Shown: piece by piece, positions 22,112 to 35,500 of the stretch
Position numbering within the stretch: the stretch's first letter is position 1
How the letters are laid out: the number at the start of each line of letters is the position of its first letter
NCBI GenBank assembly: GCA_017562135.1
Contig: QEYB01001046.1
Location: forward strand, 5,022,001 to 5,086,000
DNA: 64,000 nt
DNA from: Dipylidium caninum
Lineage: Eukaryota > Platyhelminthes > Cestoda > Cyclophyllidea > Dipylidiidae
Direction: 5' to 3'
Program-made: the position numbers and the translations under genes
Notes under the pieces: generated by a model
Told to the model about the DNA's origin: nothing
The model's database searches: none
Seen by the model: only the letters and a program-made list of their open reading frames with translations

Positions 22112-25100
22112 CTTTCTCCAAAACCACCTCCTGTACAAGTCCACAGTAACGTGGCGATTGATGGCACACGAAGTGTTAGACTGTTCAGCAAACCCAGGAT
22201 AGGGGGCGACTCTCACTTCTTACCTCTTCGTAGGATCACCACGTCCGTCCACATATTACTGCCACCTTCGCATTGCAACCACTCCCGACTGCCGCTTGAG
22301 TGCCCCAGGTACCCTTTCAACACTTGAGCGGCCGGTAGTTTCAACGCATTATTTTAGGCCACCAGAATCGCCCAAATGAGAGTAGTACTGCGCTATTCCG
22401 GTGATGTTTGACCTGGTCGCCCTACTGCTAGCTCAGTGCTACGGTTGTCTCTTCTTCGTTGTTTTGGCTGTTTCGGGGAGATCCTAGGATCGGAGCTGAA
22501 TTAGGGTTGTGGGGCTGCGTAATCCAAGACTGTCACCACTCCTTCGCAAAATCACACGGCTATCGTAAGGGATACCATCTCGAGGACTCATCTCGGTAGT
22601 TTGACTTCCAGCCGTAGACTTATCCGCGCGTGACGCGTCTGCCGGGACTGAGGCCAAAGCTGCTTGCAGTTATCGTGCGTGTAGTTGGAAGGAATAAAGC
22701 TGGGTCCACGCTCAAGGTAGAAAAAGTGGGAGTTGGGAGTCGGTCATGGGGTGGGCCGCAAGCCCGCGGCTACCTTTCCTTATTTTCGAAAGAAAACGCC
22801 TTGTGCGCCATGGTTTAGCTGGAATTCTAACTTTATCATAATGATAATCACTAATATCCGCAGTCTTGGATAGGGGGCGAATGAGCTGGCTAGGGGACGA
22901 GGGACCCTGACCTCGCGACGCAGCTGGAGTGACACACAGTGCCACCAGAGGTGGAGGAGATGTGCATCGTCGAATGCCATCCCCAAATAAAGTCTCCATC
23001 TTAGGTAAGATGCTAGGCTTGACTGCCGAGAAGCAAGTAAATACGGTCCCTTTCCAAAGACAGCGGCTGGTCGGCGCGGAGGCGGCCCGCCGCGGTGTTC
23101 GATCTGTGACGTAGGCCCGGATGACATCTAAATGTCCGCAGACGGGTCTTTAAAAGTTGAAGTATCTGTATCTACTATGATTTACATGAACCCCTTAATG
23201 GTCGACGCCTGGTGAATCCTTAATCGGAGCAGTCTTGCACGACCAGAAGCAGAAGCACGAAAGCATTCACCGAATTTCCATAAATAATATTAGATACCTG
23301 TGGATATAATGGAAGAACTAAGGCACGCGGAGACAGATTTAAGCGTAGGGAATAGCTCACCTCAAACCCGTGCACGGGGAAAGCACCGATTGGCGAGTAT
23401 GCGCGAGTGCTAACCGACGGGGTGGCTGAATTGGAGAGGACGCGAGGCGGGGGCACTTTTGTGGGGCGTCGTGCTGGGCTAACGCAAGCTTATCGAGAGA
23501 GGCCTCCACGTGTCACCTAATCGGGAGAAGAGGGAGGAGGAGGGGGGGAGGGGGAATGCGAAAAGCCCTATGGAAGATAATCACTATTTCGTGGGGGAAT
23601 AATGCCAATGTGTGTTGCCTAGAATCCCCCTATTAACAATGAAAGGGACAAGTGAGAACGTGGCGATCCAACATGTTACTCACCCATTTCAAAAGCGGTA
23701 AAGATATTCCCCAGAACGCCATCACGCTCATTCTCGTCGAAGGGACAAACATTCACTTCGACTGCCAGAAGGGTGGCGCCACTGACACCCTATTCCCATT
23801 TAAAGTAGAGTCGGTGGCATAGTCGCCCCATTCCAGTTTCTGCTCTTCACTTTTTCGCAACTTGCTCTAGAGAATGTGCTTCCTCGAGGTCGTTTAAAGA
23901 AGTGGAAAATGCCTATCTTCTATTCGTCCGAGGCTTTACCTTCTCGAGCAGTCCCCAAAAATTTTATTGAATCGGTCATGATGAAGTAGGGCAACTATCT
24001 CCCTATCTGTCACGCCCCGCACATCGCCTGCGTTTGGGCATAGAGGCATACTAATCTCCTCAACATATTCACCTCACAAAGACCAAACAATCATCAAACG
24101 CAGTCCTAAGATTTGGAAATGGTTTCGGGGAAGGTGCTCCCATCGGTCCATTGCCGCGCTGTGGTTGGAAAAGCTTTCAGTGCGATGCAAATGAAGGTGC
24201 CCTCACAACCACATTCAGCAGATATGCACTTTCGCAGTTTTCGCACTCTTCGAAATGCGCATTAGAAATTTTCCCTAAAGGGATTAAAATCGCACGAATC
24301 TCAATCACTGTAAGCGGAAAGGGGACGGTCCATGCCATATCGCACCCAGTTGAAAAATTTGGGCTTTTGCCCACCGGGACCCGAAAACCTCTTACTCGAA
24401 ATACAAGCGGCGGAACTATTTCCTCTCGGTAGATCCATTTTTGAGACGATGCAAAACACCAAGGATCTCAAGTAGAGGTCTCTTATGTCTAACTCCCAAA
24501 AACAACGCGTTATTTCGTGTACGACAAGGTACAAGGGCTGATAAAAGTTGGGACACCTTCCGGGTAAGGCAACGGCACATGCGCACATTCCACTAGTCAG
24601 TTTTCTGGCGCTGGTTACAAGTGGGAGGGACACAGGATGCCCACAGGCGGAGCACTGGCACGTCTTTTTGCGCCACACTGCATCCGATAGACCAGGGGAC
24701 TCGAGACCGTAGTAGCAGCGTCTCAGAGATGCAGTGATCATAAGGATCTGTGGTAGCAAATGTAATGGCGACCAGCAGCCTTAGGCAAGATGAAGGAAAC
24801 TCAAAGCGAATTTCAGTGCCGCTAGTTTACTCAGAGGGAAAATTTTTACAAGGTACACTTATACCCCTACCTGACCGTATCATCTCCCGTGTCTTACCTG
24901 ATGCTACGCCACGGTCCTGACATACACTTCGTTCCCTCGTAGCATTTAAGCTTATTGAAATGGCGATAGCTTTTATTCTACTTCGTAACACCTATCATAC
25001 AGATGTGCGAGAGGCTAACTTAAGGACACATAAACACGCCTGTTTGTACATGTGAACAATGTGTCAACGATGAAGAACTTGGACAGTACCGCGAACCTTG

Positions 25101-26761
25101 TGGTAACCACACGCAGCTGACGTGGACATGTTGAACTAGGTTGTACTCGGGTCTTCAGACAGCAGTTGTGTTTAAAAGGAAAAAAACGCAGCTACAAAAT
25201 TAGTAAAAAACGCAAAGAAGGAATCCATGACAACCTGCTCGGATTGGCTCGGTGATGAACTCACACTAGTTCCCAAACTGTTGAGAACGAACTATTTAAA
25301 ATTATCTTGAAACTCACTCATGTAAGCTATGTGCAGCTCGCTCGATGTTTTCGTCTCAACTAGCGGTAGGCCCACCACAGAACGGCAGAATCATCCGAGT
25401 ACCGAAGGAGGGCACTATAAGTTCACCAAGAGGGGGCACACTCCACACACTATCTAAAACGACAACCTCACGGGACGGCGATAGAAACATGCTAATGAAA
25501 TACCCCCCAAGCTAAAATCTAGTGTCTATCAAGGGACAAAAACTACATCTCAAAAAAGTAAGACATAATCCGAGGAGTTATCTATGAAAAGTCTAAGGTA
25601 CCACCGATCTATGCTATGCTTCCCAGTGAGCGGGATGTCATGTCCTCGCCGATGAATGGGAAACGGCTAAGGGCGCAATCGGTTCTGCATTAAGCAGATA
25701 TTTGCCACTGACACCTGAGGCAAAAAATCGTACTCGCTAAGCAAACTTGGCATAGTTATTAGTTAGCAGCAAAAAGGAGCTCTGGCCATGCACGGTGCAC
25801 GACGTATAGACGGAATCGGCTCTGACCAATAGGCGCTCACTTGGCCCGCACCAGCCGGTCGCGCGCGCCGCCATTGGTTGGCGCCGTGACGCTCCACTTC
25901 AATGCGCTAGTGCCTGCTGGATCGGTTACTGCGAGGCTCAGTTCCGCCTACTTGCGTTGCGATTATATCCTGGGTAGAAGGGGGAGTAAATGGTGGTGTG
26001 CCATGTATCTAGTCTCGAGGAGCGTTACTTAACGGATACGGCCTGCTAACTGTAGTTTTTGGGTAACACACATTCGCCGAGATTCGTTTCTGCGGAGTTG
26101 GGAAACAACCCTTCCACTTACGCGCCCGAGTTACGCGAGTAGCCCTCAGTTGAAGTTTATTTGATTTCGTCTGATGGACCATAAAAGTGAACTACCTCAG
26201 ACGTTCGTGTGGCCGATAGGCTCGTCCCAATCGAAGAATCTAACTACTTAACCACTTATGTGTGAGAAAGACCTCAATCTTGAAATGTACAGCGTATTAT
26301 GGTTTTCAAAATAGTGCGGGAATGAAGAGCCCTTCTTAACAAGAGTATTAAACAACAAATCCATCCATGTGAAAAATCCCCTATTCACTAAATAATCGCC
26401 TGAGGATGCAATATGAATAGCCAATCCCAGTTAATGTCAAAGAACCATAAAGGATACCAATCTCCGCCAAGGTAGAGCGTTGTGAAAACCGATAATTCAA
26501 CAATATAACTCCTCGAAAACAAAAAGGTCACACTGAATATATATATCTCAGTAGTGGTCACTTTAAAGATATACATTGCAAAAGCCACAGCTACATCCAT
26601 TGCCAAAACAGGATACCATATAGAGAGAGTGTAAAACCGGCAGTAAAAGTACGCTTTAATGAATAGTGAGATGTCAATGAGAAGTTACATTGGATAGGAA
26701 GACGTAGGAGTAGTAGAGGCTCTCTGACGTAGAACGCGTGAGGAACAGCGGCGAGGCTGAC
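22112..26761. other. Long intergenic region, no gene seen
   Basis: About 4.6 kb with no open frame over about 150 codons and no recognised domain on either strand. It separates two converging genes (fimbrin-like +, HURP-like -), so it should hold both 3' UTRs. Composition varies, with GC-rich patches near 22.6-23.1 kb and 25.82-25.90 kb in otherwise AT-richer sequence. A purine-rich tract lies at about 23525-23560. No tandem array was found. Confidence 0.45.
25826..25892. promoter_or_regulatory. Isolated CpG-rich patch with two opposed CCAAT boxes
   Basis: A CCAAT motif at 25826-25830 and an inverted one (ATTGG, 25873-25877) flank a run of CG dinucleotides (gcgcgcgccg), followed at once by a TTGGCGCC element that resembles an E2F site. 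The surrounding sequence is AT-richer. This looks like a small promoter, but no convincing gene starts beside it. Function is inferred from motif content only. Confidence 0.25.
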
Positions 26762-29700
26762 CTAAGGAATACGGGTGTCCAGGTAACAATAGAATGGCAA
26801 TTTAACTAAGTCATTCAACAAAAGTAAAAAAACGTCATAACGACACATTGTAACAAGTGAAAACTTCCGCATCGTGTCTCCGAACGCAAATATTTGGTCT
26901 ACTTGGCTTCTAAAAAGTAGTATATATTTATCATGACAACTCAACATGTGGCCAACAGGACTCGATGAACCGACAGCCAAGATGGCGATAACATTGCTAC
27001 TCATCGGGTGACATCGAGACTGAGTGTCTCTTAAAAACGGGAACGCTGGAGAAAAATGTGAAAACGTACCATCGCTAGTCGGCGGATCTGGCTGTCTTGG
27101 ATCAGCAGAGTTGTCAAAATGTCGGGACGAAGTGGAGACTTGTTCAGGTGATGGAAGACGAACAGGCTTCTGCATTTTGGCAGTGCGACTACTGTTGCCG
27201 CACGTAACTGCTAGCATTAGCTTCTTCGACAGCAAAGATTGCCTTAAAGAGAAGTCGGGCGCAGTCCTGAGGTGGGGCGACAGATGGGGACGCGGTGTAC
27301 CCGTAACTGGACGCGGGGGAGGAGAAAAGGGGTTCGGCGTGGTAATGGCAGCAGGAGGCTGAGGTGTGGAAAGAGTGCTCTGTCCCTTACGAATTCTTCC
27401 CCGGGGTCGCGAAATGGGAACAGTAAACGAATCACGAGTAATCTCTAAATCATTCGCACTAGTGGGAGTAGTAGACGTAACATTAGTAATATTAGGAGAG
27501 AGTAAAAACTTATTCGCTCAAAATAAAAATAAAAAAGGAATATCTATAAAGTTCATGGTATAAAAAGAAACTAACTTGACTGGGGTTTTACCCGCAGAGT
27601 CGATATTTTCTCCTGTAACTTTGCGCCGACTGGGCGTCCTCGACTGCCTTCCAACCCCTATTGCATCATCAGCTGAGGTAACATCTACTTCCAATTCTTT
27701 TCCCCTGCCTGTGGGCGTAAAAGACTTTCCGTTAGGCGCCGATTCATTCATCGATAAGTCTAGCTGGTCAGGTTCGTTAAGAGACAATGGTGACATTGGG
27801 GTAGCTGGTCTATATAATCCTCCACTTTCCGAAATCCTCCGCATGGTAGCCTCTTCGTCCGCCGGAATATTAAAGTTCTGTCTTACGGTCGTGCCTTCGC
27901 TAGAGAACTGGCCGCATTTTGACGAAATAGCTGATGAAGATATTACTAGAGGGATAAGAAGAAGCTGATGGGCCTAACACCGGAAATAAATAAGAAAACA
28001 CAAGAATCGAAACATTGTTGTTTAAATAATAATTAATCATGCGTTGAAAAAGACAAGCGAGGGACACCTGTAAGGACAAGAATACAGATGAAATTTAAAG
28101 TCGGAATCAAACTTTTAGTGATGTGAACCTATAGGCGACTAAGAGATAAGCGGTGCTCACCAGGAGAGTTATTTTCATGCAGACCCCTCGATAAAACACC
28201 ACCTTCCTCCTCATTGCCTCTCATGACTTTCTTCTTGGTTAACATCTGTTCTCTGAAGCGAGAAAAGTTGGACCGCTGCGCAGGCTTGGAAGCGCGCAGT
28301 CTGGATGTCTTAGATTTACTTGACATCGATAGCAAACGCTTAAATAAGGCAGGTTGATTACACACACACATATCGCGACCAACATACTTTCAATAGGCTA
28401 ATTATTTATCTCACAAGAATCTTCCAATATCTTGACAAATAGCACCAATTAAGCTAATCTGGTACATGCTCGGCCACCTTAGCTCGCATTATTTTATATT
28501 CACTAGTCAGAAACTGAAAAACTCCCAAACATTTAGTAGCAAATACTAACCTTGAGGGAAGCCTTACGCTTCATTTTTGCAACGGTTGAAGACGAAGCCT
28601 GACCAGATCTTGGTAAATGAGGGGTCCTGGCACTTTGCACACTTCCAAAAGGCGGGGCTGGTCTACCAGGAGTAACCGGCGGAGAACTCAAGGCCCAACC
28701 AGAAGTCTCGCGCCATCTACGCAGTCGTTCAAAGGATTTATCAATATCATTGATTTGTTGGGAAATTATTGTCCACATTCCCAGAAGATCATTTATATTA
28801 GCACGTTGCTGAGGTGTTATTTCCACCTCTTCTGTTTGGTGGCGAAGCGACTCTTCCGTTATATCAATAAGGGAAGAGAAGAAAGGGAATTTCTTGGCAA
28901 GTAACAATCCACACTTGCCGACTGCTGCGCGGATGCTGCTAAGAGCTGGAAGTTAAATACAATTTCATGAACTCACTAAGTCACACGTAGCAAATATCAG
29001 AGGATACACACTTACCGACGTCAGGTATTGATTCACTCTCTTCTGCCATAACATCCTCCCATGCTGCCTTAGCAGATGATAGGCGAGAAGACTCCATGCC
29101 GACAAGGACACGAAACTCACTAACCGAAGTTGGTTCGTCTGAGGAAGCATTCTGACCTGTCGAGACTATTGGTCCGTCCTGTGATGCGTCACCAGGTATT
29201 TCCGAAGGAGGTATGTTTTCACAATTGTTCACGTCGTCAACATCCATGGCCTCCAGTTTCTCGCTCGATGAACGGTTTGCAACTGGTGTGGTAAGAGTAT
29301 GTCTGCCTTTAGGTGAGACCGAACTAAAGAAAAAAACAGAAGAGCTAACCGCTACCTGCGCTAGACTATCCAGCACCAATGCGATTTAAATTCACCCACA
29401 CTGTTGGAGTAACAAAGTGGATTTCTATGGCAAGACACACAACATTCTAAGCGCATCGGCAAAAAAATCGGAGCCTGATAGATAAAACCGGCACAAAATG
29501 TAACAAACCCCGGATATGTCGTATGATGAACAGGGGTGCCACGGTTTCCAGTCGTCTTACGGCGGTTAAGCGCGGGAAAACACGAGGATGTCCGATTGCC
29601 TTCCGAGAACGACACTGAGTGGAGGAAGGGAGCAAATCTCGACATGACGATAGCAGACATTCGACGACTACTGACTGCTGCCAGATCTTTAGAGCTTGGT

Positions 29701-30151
29701 ACTCGAATTGGAGTGCGTTCATTATCTGGTAGTATGGTAAGAACTATTAGGAATAATCAATTCCAACGTACGATTGTACGTGAATGACTTCGACTGTGCC
29801 GCGGGTTTACGACGAACTTCTATCATAGGACTTGCCAAAATAGCCTCTATCTTGTCATCAATCCTCCGAATTTTTCTTAAGTCAGTGGAATCTCGCACAA
29901 CGCTTCTGAAAGAATAAGAAGGTAAGGAATCCTCACTTTGGCATTTTTTTCGACGTAGACTTAACGTTTTCACTACCACAGGCTTTCAACGTCTCAGAGG
30001 GCAAGTTTGACTTTCCGCGAAACACTGATGACTTTATCACGACTTCATCGTCAAACTCAATCTCATCGACGGAGGAATCGGATAGCCTTAAATGAACACC
30101 TCCGGGGGTTCGCTGGACCTCACTCAGCCTTCGGGTTTTGCGCATTGTCAT
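26762..30151 (-). CDS. DLGAP5: HURP/DLGAP5-like protein (GKAP domain), seven exons
   Basis: HURP stabilises kinetochore microtubules in mitosis; the related DLGAP proteins are scaffold proteins. Exons read from high to low coordinates: 30151-29937, 29905-29780, 29323-29016, 28945-28551, 28338-28161, 27948-27576, 27458-26762. They join to 2292 bp, 763 aa, with matching phases throughout. The GKAP-homology region is in exons 3-5: FRVLVGMESSRLSSAKAAWE, then ALSSIRAAVGKCGLLLAKKF, then DLLGMWTIISQQINDIDKSF and SGWAL, then SKPAQRSNFSRFREQMLTKK. These align in order with human DLGAP5. The C-terminal FSHFSPAFPF also resembles the end of HURP. The rest is Ser/Pro-rich with TP sites (KTP, SPP) suiting mitotic kinases. 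The first intron is only 31 bp (29906-29936). The start ATG at 30151 is preceded by 'gtag' and may be internal to a longer N-terminus. The exact C-terminus is less certain than the core. Confidence 0.85.
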
Positions 30152-31502
30152 TAACTCTACAATGACTGGTGTTAGCAGGAGCAAAAATGAAGGAAAACGT
30201 GCAAGCGTCAGGGAGTGGTCCCGCTACAACGCCAAACCCTACACAGCGAAGCCGACGTCAGTGCGATATCACAAAATGAGCAAGTTATTATAATACATGC
30301 CTCCAGAATCAAACATGGTTTTACATACGAAAAATAAATACTAATTAATGGAACTTCGGGCACAGTAGCACCGTTATAAGAAGAAGAAACTAAAGAATAT
30401 GTGGTTATCGTCGACTTTTGACATAATGGTCACCAGCTTTATTCAAGAGTTTGGGAGAAGAATGCTTAACACAGAGAATCGAGACTCAGTAGTCCGCAGG
30501 CATGTAAGGTAACAGGGGCAAACGAACCCGAGGAAGACGCAAGCCCGACGAATAGCGCACAAATTTCGAAAAACCCGCCCTCGTCATTACGGCGCATTTG
30601 CATCAGGTTAAAACCATAATAAAAACTCGGGTAGTTGGTTATCGGTAATTACAACTCACAATAACCTACGACACTCGTAGTCATAAACGCTTGCGGCGAG
30701 GTTATATTTGTATTTTGGATCTTGCGGTCAGTCCCCAACACGTCTACTCTTTATGAGCCGCTTATCTTAATTTGAAACCCTCAAAGACTCTTTAAAGATT
30801 TATTTGGCCGTTTTAACGTTACTGAGGTATCAAATGAAATCATGTTTATGGGTTTGTTCGGCAACACTGACGTGGACTACACTGAAAAAACCTCAGTATG
30901 TCAGACTATTTCGTACTAAGTGGCATATGAAAAGCCCGGACCTAAGTCAGTAATTTGATAACGTTACTCAATATCACAACAGTAAACACATCTGGTGGCT
31001 AGAAGAGTTAAAAATTTTGTCTGTTTAAGAACGATGTTTTTAGTTAATTTTATGCAAGCACCCTGGGCTCAACCTGAAGTCGTCTTGCACACAAAACTAA
31101 CTGAGGACGTGGAGAAGGGGGTAAGAAAAAGTCGCACAACTCCACGGTAAAAATAGCGAAATTCGGTTTCAGCCGAATTGAAGGATAATTTGATTTAACG
31201 CTCAGTTATTACGTCCAAATGTTATAGAGAACATGCATATTAACCAGGCGTCTGAATACATGAAAATTTGCCACGAAAATTTTCAGTGGCGATTGCCTCG
31301 AGCTAAATCTTGATTTCCAGTTTATCATACCCGAATACCTTTTCCCAACCAAGTAGAACGAGTGAAAGATGGCAAAGAAAATGGGTTGCTGACAGTGTAA
31401 ACCAATATTTGAACACGTTCAAACCACCTACATCCCATGTAATGCATGTTTCTCCAATACATACTATGCCTAGAATTCATAACCCACCACAGACTCAACC
31501 TT
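30152..31502. other. Upstream region of the HURP-like gene, no gene seen
   Basis: AT-rich sequence upstream of the minus-strand HURP-like gene. It should carry that gene's promoter and possibly a non-coding or N-terminal first exon, since the first mapped exon is preceded by an acceptor-like 'cattgtag' at about 30157. No domain or repeat was recognised. Confidence 0.4.
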
Positions 31503-32438
31503 TTACGGCGATCCTAGAATACGGTAGGATGCTAGTCTTTGTTTCAGAAGATGACAGTCGGGATCGACCGAGCAGGACAGCCTAACAAAAGTGTTATGCG
31601 ATGCAATAATATCTCCTCTTAGAAGCACGGCCCTGTAACCGTCCTTCCGGTTAAGAGAAATCAAGTTTTTTAAATAATTATGAATTATTATAGCTCGTTG
31701 AGGAGATTCGGGCCTCTTTACTAAGTTTACCTCTGTTGAGGTTCTAAGGAAATAGTGCAGTTCTAAAGAAGGCCACATATGGGGGTGCTGCCTTTCTTCA
31801 CATCGCTATTTTAAAAGTTGTGGGGCTGGAAAATTGAAAAGATGTTCAATTATGAAGGTGATTTGAAGTCGGAAGACTAACCACAATGTTGTAGTCCGAT
31901 TGCTTTTTTGACCGAATCGCGAATCCATGAGCAAAGGATCGGAAGAGGAATTTACTGCGGAATGGGAGTATGATGTGGCGACAGACTGCGCAATATCCCA
32001 AATTTCACTTAAAGTCTGCGTCAGTAAAGGCATGCTATAACTTTTCAATTTCTCGAACCTTTAATCTGAGGCCTTCAAGTTATTAGTCTAAACATAACTG
32101 CAGGTCAACAAAATGCTTCATTTAGGGGCGAGAGGTTTTAAAGACGTACAATCCCAAAGTGCGGAACTGACTGTTCGACCATTCTGACATCGCACCGGGT
32201 CCTCTTGTTGGATCGCAGCTGCAAGAATAAAATTGTCGAGTGACTGGTTCGTATGAAATTTGGGAATTTGGATAGCAATCATGAGAGGATTGTTTATGCC
32301 AGTCATTAGGAGCGACAAAGTGAGAGATGTAGCAAAATCCCGCCCATTTAAGTTGTTGATGAGCATTGTGAAGACGCCAAAAGATTGTCCGACATCAGTC
32401 CTCCCCACCCCTCGCCCCTGCGGCCTGCATCGTGCCAA
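31503..32438 (-). CDS. Unidentified minus-strand coding candidate, several exons
   Basis: Three nearby minus-strand frames look protein-like rather than random. From high to low coordinates they are 32438-32118 (helical, LINNLNGRDFATSLTLSLLM, ending before a possible donor), about 32010-31850 (starts after 'tgacgcag' with TLSEIWDIAQSVATSYSHSA) and about 31791-31503 (HNYLKNLISLNRKDGYRAVL to the stop). Splice joins could not be fixed: a donor 'gttagt' after TTTLW and an acceptor before HPHMWPSLELHYF are plausible and phase-compatible. I do not recognise a family, and no signal peptide or metal-binding motif is seen. It could be the 3' part of a longer gene on the minus strand, upstream of and in the same orientation as the HURP-like gene. 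Confidence 0.35.
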
Positions 32439-33953
32439 CGAGAGCAGGGCCCGAGTGTCGGGGATATTGAAGAGGTCGGGCGCCTACCACCTCTGTGGGT
32501 GATAATCGCATGGGCAGTGCAAAATAGATGAGAGAGTCTTGTGCGTATGGCCATTGTTCCAACAAAACTTTCGTTACTTTTCACAACAATGGAGAGATAG
32601 GGAAGTTGGTTAGTTTGTAATTTCTTCATTATCTGACAAGACGTGTCGTCTCAACATTTTACTGCTACTGATTTTCTGCAAAAATGTAATTGGAGAAGGT
32701 GAACCGTCAACGGATTATCAGAACGGCAAAAAAGTTAGCAGCAGAGGAAGGAGGAAAGTGGACGTTGACCGAATCTTCTACACTTCAATGCTTTGGCCTT
32801 CCATGGAATGATGAGTGATGGGGTGTGGAGTAATTTCAGGGCACGAAGAGGCGTCTGTCCAAAGACTCGGACAGGAAGAATAACAGTTGTATGTCCCTTA
32901 GTCAGTGTTCGCCTTACTAGCGTTCGCTTGATGGTACTTAGCGTCGTAGAGACATTGGACATTGGAAAAGACAAAGAAACGACCGAAGCGGAGTGGGTTC
33001 CAAGAGACGGCTTCGACGAGCCGTCGTTGGCGTTTGTTTGGTTGACCACCTGTTTGTAGAGAGATCAACGCACGCCACTGTACCGCCAAAGAATGAGAGG
33101 AAAACCCCTGCAAGAGGTGTAATTTGCGAAGGTGGGCAGACGTGCAACTGTGTGAGGCCGCGAGCGGAGAGGGGCTCCGGGCTGTCGCGGCCCATCGGCG
33201 TGGTAATGGTTGGCAGTCCTGATGGCCCACACTGCAAATTACTCAGATCGCCCAGAATTCACCTTCCAGCGGGTTCCCGAAAGCCAAGTATCGGCGTTTA
33301 GTCGGGGTGAAGTTTGTAGTAAGACCAGTCCAGGAAAGGGACGTCATTCTCAAGGTAGAAGACATTAAGTTGACAACCGAATAAATGAGGCAAGACGTTA
33401 ATAAATAGGCGCGATGTGTGAAATAAGCCACACCAGTGACGATTGGACTCTGTTCTTCGGTAGAGGTGGCTGGGGTCTTCATAAAGCTAACTTTTTCACA
33501 CAATGCCCAGCCTAGCCAAGTGAAAGAAGCGCTAAGGGTCAAACTTCCCTCTTCCACCCCAAGACGTATTGGAGTGATTTTGGCGGGAGTGGGTGAATTA
33601 CTGGTTTAGACTGGACTTTAATGGTGCAATAACTATGGCCAACTTGGTGGGGCGGGAATCGCGATTAATAATTAGTGGCATGCACCAGCGAGGGGGGTTG
33701 AACGAAGACAATGGGAAGCATTAATTGTTTCCTGTCTCCCCGGGGTAATCTCAGCCGACTAATGGACTGGGATACAAACTTGTTATAGCAACAAATCGCC
33801 TCAAAAATAACTCATCGCGAGTAAAGTGACTGCGAAAACTAGAACATCACTTTCGCCGCCTATGTTGCACGCTCAACGAGTCTACTGTGAGCGTTTTACG
33901 GATGGGTGAGCTATTGACCTCGGCCCATCTCCACCTCCCCGCTCGCCGCCTCC

Positions 33954-33995
33954 CACCGCCCACCGCCCACCGCCCCCAGCCCCCAGCCCCCAGCC
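33954..33995. repeat. Two adjoining 7-base C-rich tandem repeats
   Basis: Three copies of CACCGCC (33954-33974) are followed directly by three copies of CCCAGCC (33975-33995). The complementary strand has regularly spaced G runs that could form a G-quadruplex. Confidence 0.85.
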
Positions 33996-35476
33996 CCATC
34001 GTACGAATGCTGCGTCGCGTTTAGTAGAGTGGACGACTCAAGCGAGTGACCTCTGTTTGCTTGTTTGTTTGTTTGAAATACACATTCACGAAAGTAAAAG
34101 ACGGTGAACCGCTGTCTGTTGACAAGGGCGAAATACTTGGTCGCCCAGAGCAACCGCTTCCTTCTGTGCAGTGCGGCTAGGAAGGCAGGAGTACGTCGAT
34201 GAGAGGGCCGTCTTCAGTCAAACCTAATTGAAGCAATGGGCTTTACTGTTTCTCGGGTGGGAGTTGGGGAGGGCGAGGACGAGGGCGTGGGCGAGGGGAG
34301 TGGGGTGCGTGTTACGTCGGGCGATGGTAACAGCCTTCCAATTTTTGTTTAGACAAAGCCCACCATACCCGCAACCATGCAGATGTTGGTTTTGGCAACG
34401 AAAACCCACCCGTCTTGCCTACCGCCCTCCCGGTTTCGCCATCTCGGTTAAAACACGAGCGTCCTCATTGGGCGGGATGGCAACGAGGTGGGGGAGGAGT
34501 TTCGTAGTTCACGCAGCCCGAGCCGAGTCCAAGTCCGCCTCATCTGCCTCTCGGCCCACCTCTCAAGTCAGTCCTCTCTCTCGATTTCTCAACACAAATA
34601 ATTAACTCCAAGACAAAGAAAATTAGTCACACCGTAGTGGCATCGACGGTCATCCGCAGAACGGTTGGATGGGCGATTGTGCTAAAGAGGGTCGAGGGAA
34701 ATGTTATTCCACCTCAGCATCATGTGGGGTGGAAGTTGAAGAATCATTTGCACAAAGTCCGTTGGAATCACCGTTGATCGCACCACGAGACACCACGAGA
34801 GGAGGTTTCGGAGGAGATTTTTATGGGTTACGACGGCCCTGCGGCATGACGAGGCTGCGAGATAAAATCGCGCACTTACTGGCAGTCGTTGTACTCTTCT
34901 TTCCATGACTGAAAGACTACTCGCAGGCGAAACCGTCAGCGCCGTGGACACATACGCCGCCACATTTTCTCTCTTCGCTTCACTCAAAACCGCGCGTTAC
35001 CGCTATACTGAGTCCCGTTTCACTTACCGTGAGAGAAATTGCTCAATACAGACTTCTCTGCTCCCGCCAATGAAAGGGACAAACGACTTCAGATGGAGAA
35101 ACGGAAGGATATTCGGTGCCAAGTTAAAAGTAGAAGGGCAGGAAAGCACACTTCCGCCCCTCTGTGGAGGGCGGAGTTAAATACGAACGGCCCACTACGA
35201 ACGTGTGTGTGGGCAAAAGGGCGCTCTCGTTTTAGCGAAGCAGGCATGAAGCGTAGCGTTCCTCGGTCACGCACTTGTGTCCCAACAACCATCTTTGCAA
35301 TTGCTGCATCGTGCGAGGTTTATTTTATGCCACCGAAAGCAGAGCTGCAATTTTCAGCCGAAGTGTATGGGGCAAAATCCCGCCAGGAGAGCAGAATTAG
35401 TGGGGAAAGGAGGAGAGACGGGGTCCTCGATACCCAGGCACATGGGAGGTGTTGTTGTGACCGACACCGCCTCTCT

Positions 35477-35500
35477 CTTCTTCTTCTTCTTCTTCTTCTT
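35477..35500. repeat. (CTT)8 microsatellite
   Basis: Eight uninterrupted CTT units inside a longer pyrimidine tract (about 35470-35505). The long overlapping frames across it are probably a by-product of composition. Confidence 0.9.

Noticed and set aside
27046..27069. A 24 bp intron in the last HURP-like exon
   Set aside because: It is shorter than any intron seen here, and reading through gives FSHFSPAFPF, which resembles the end of HURP.
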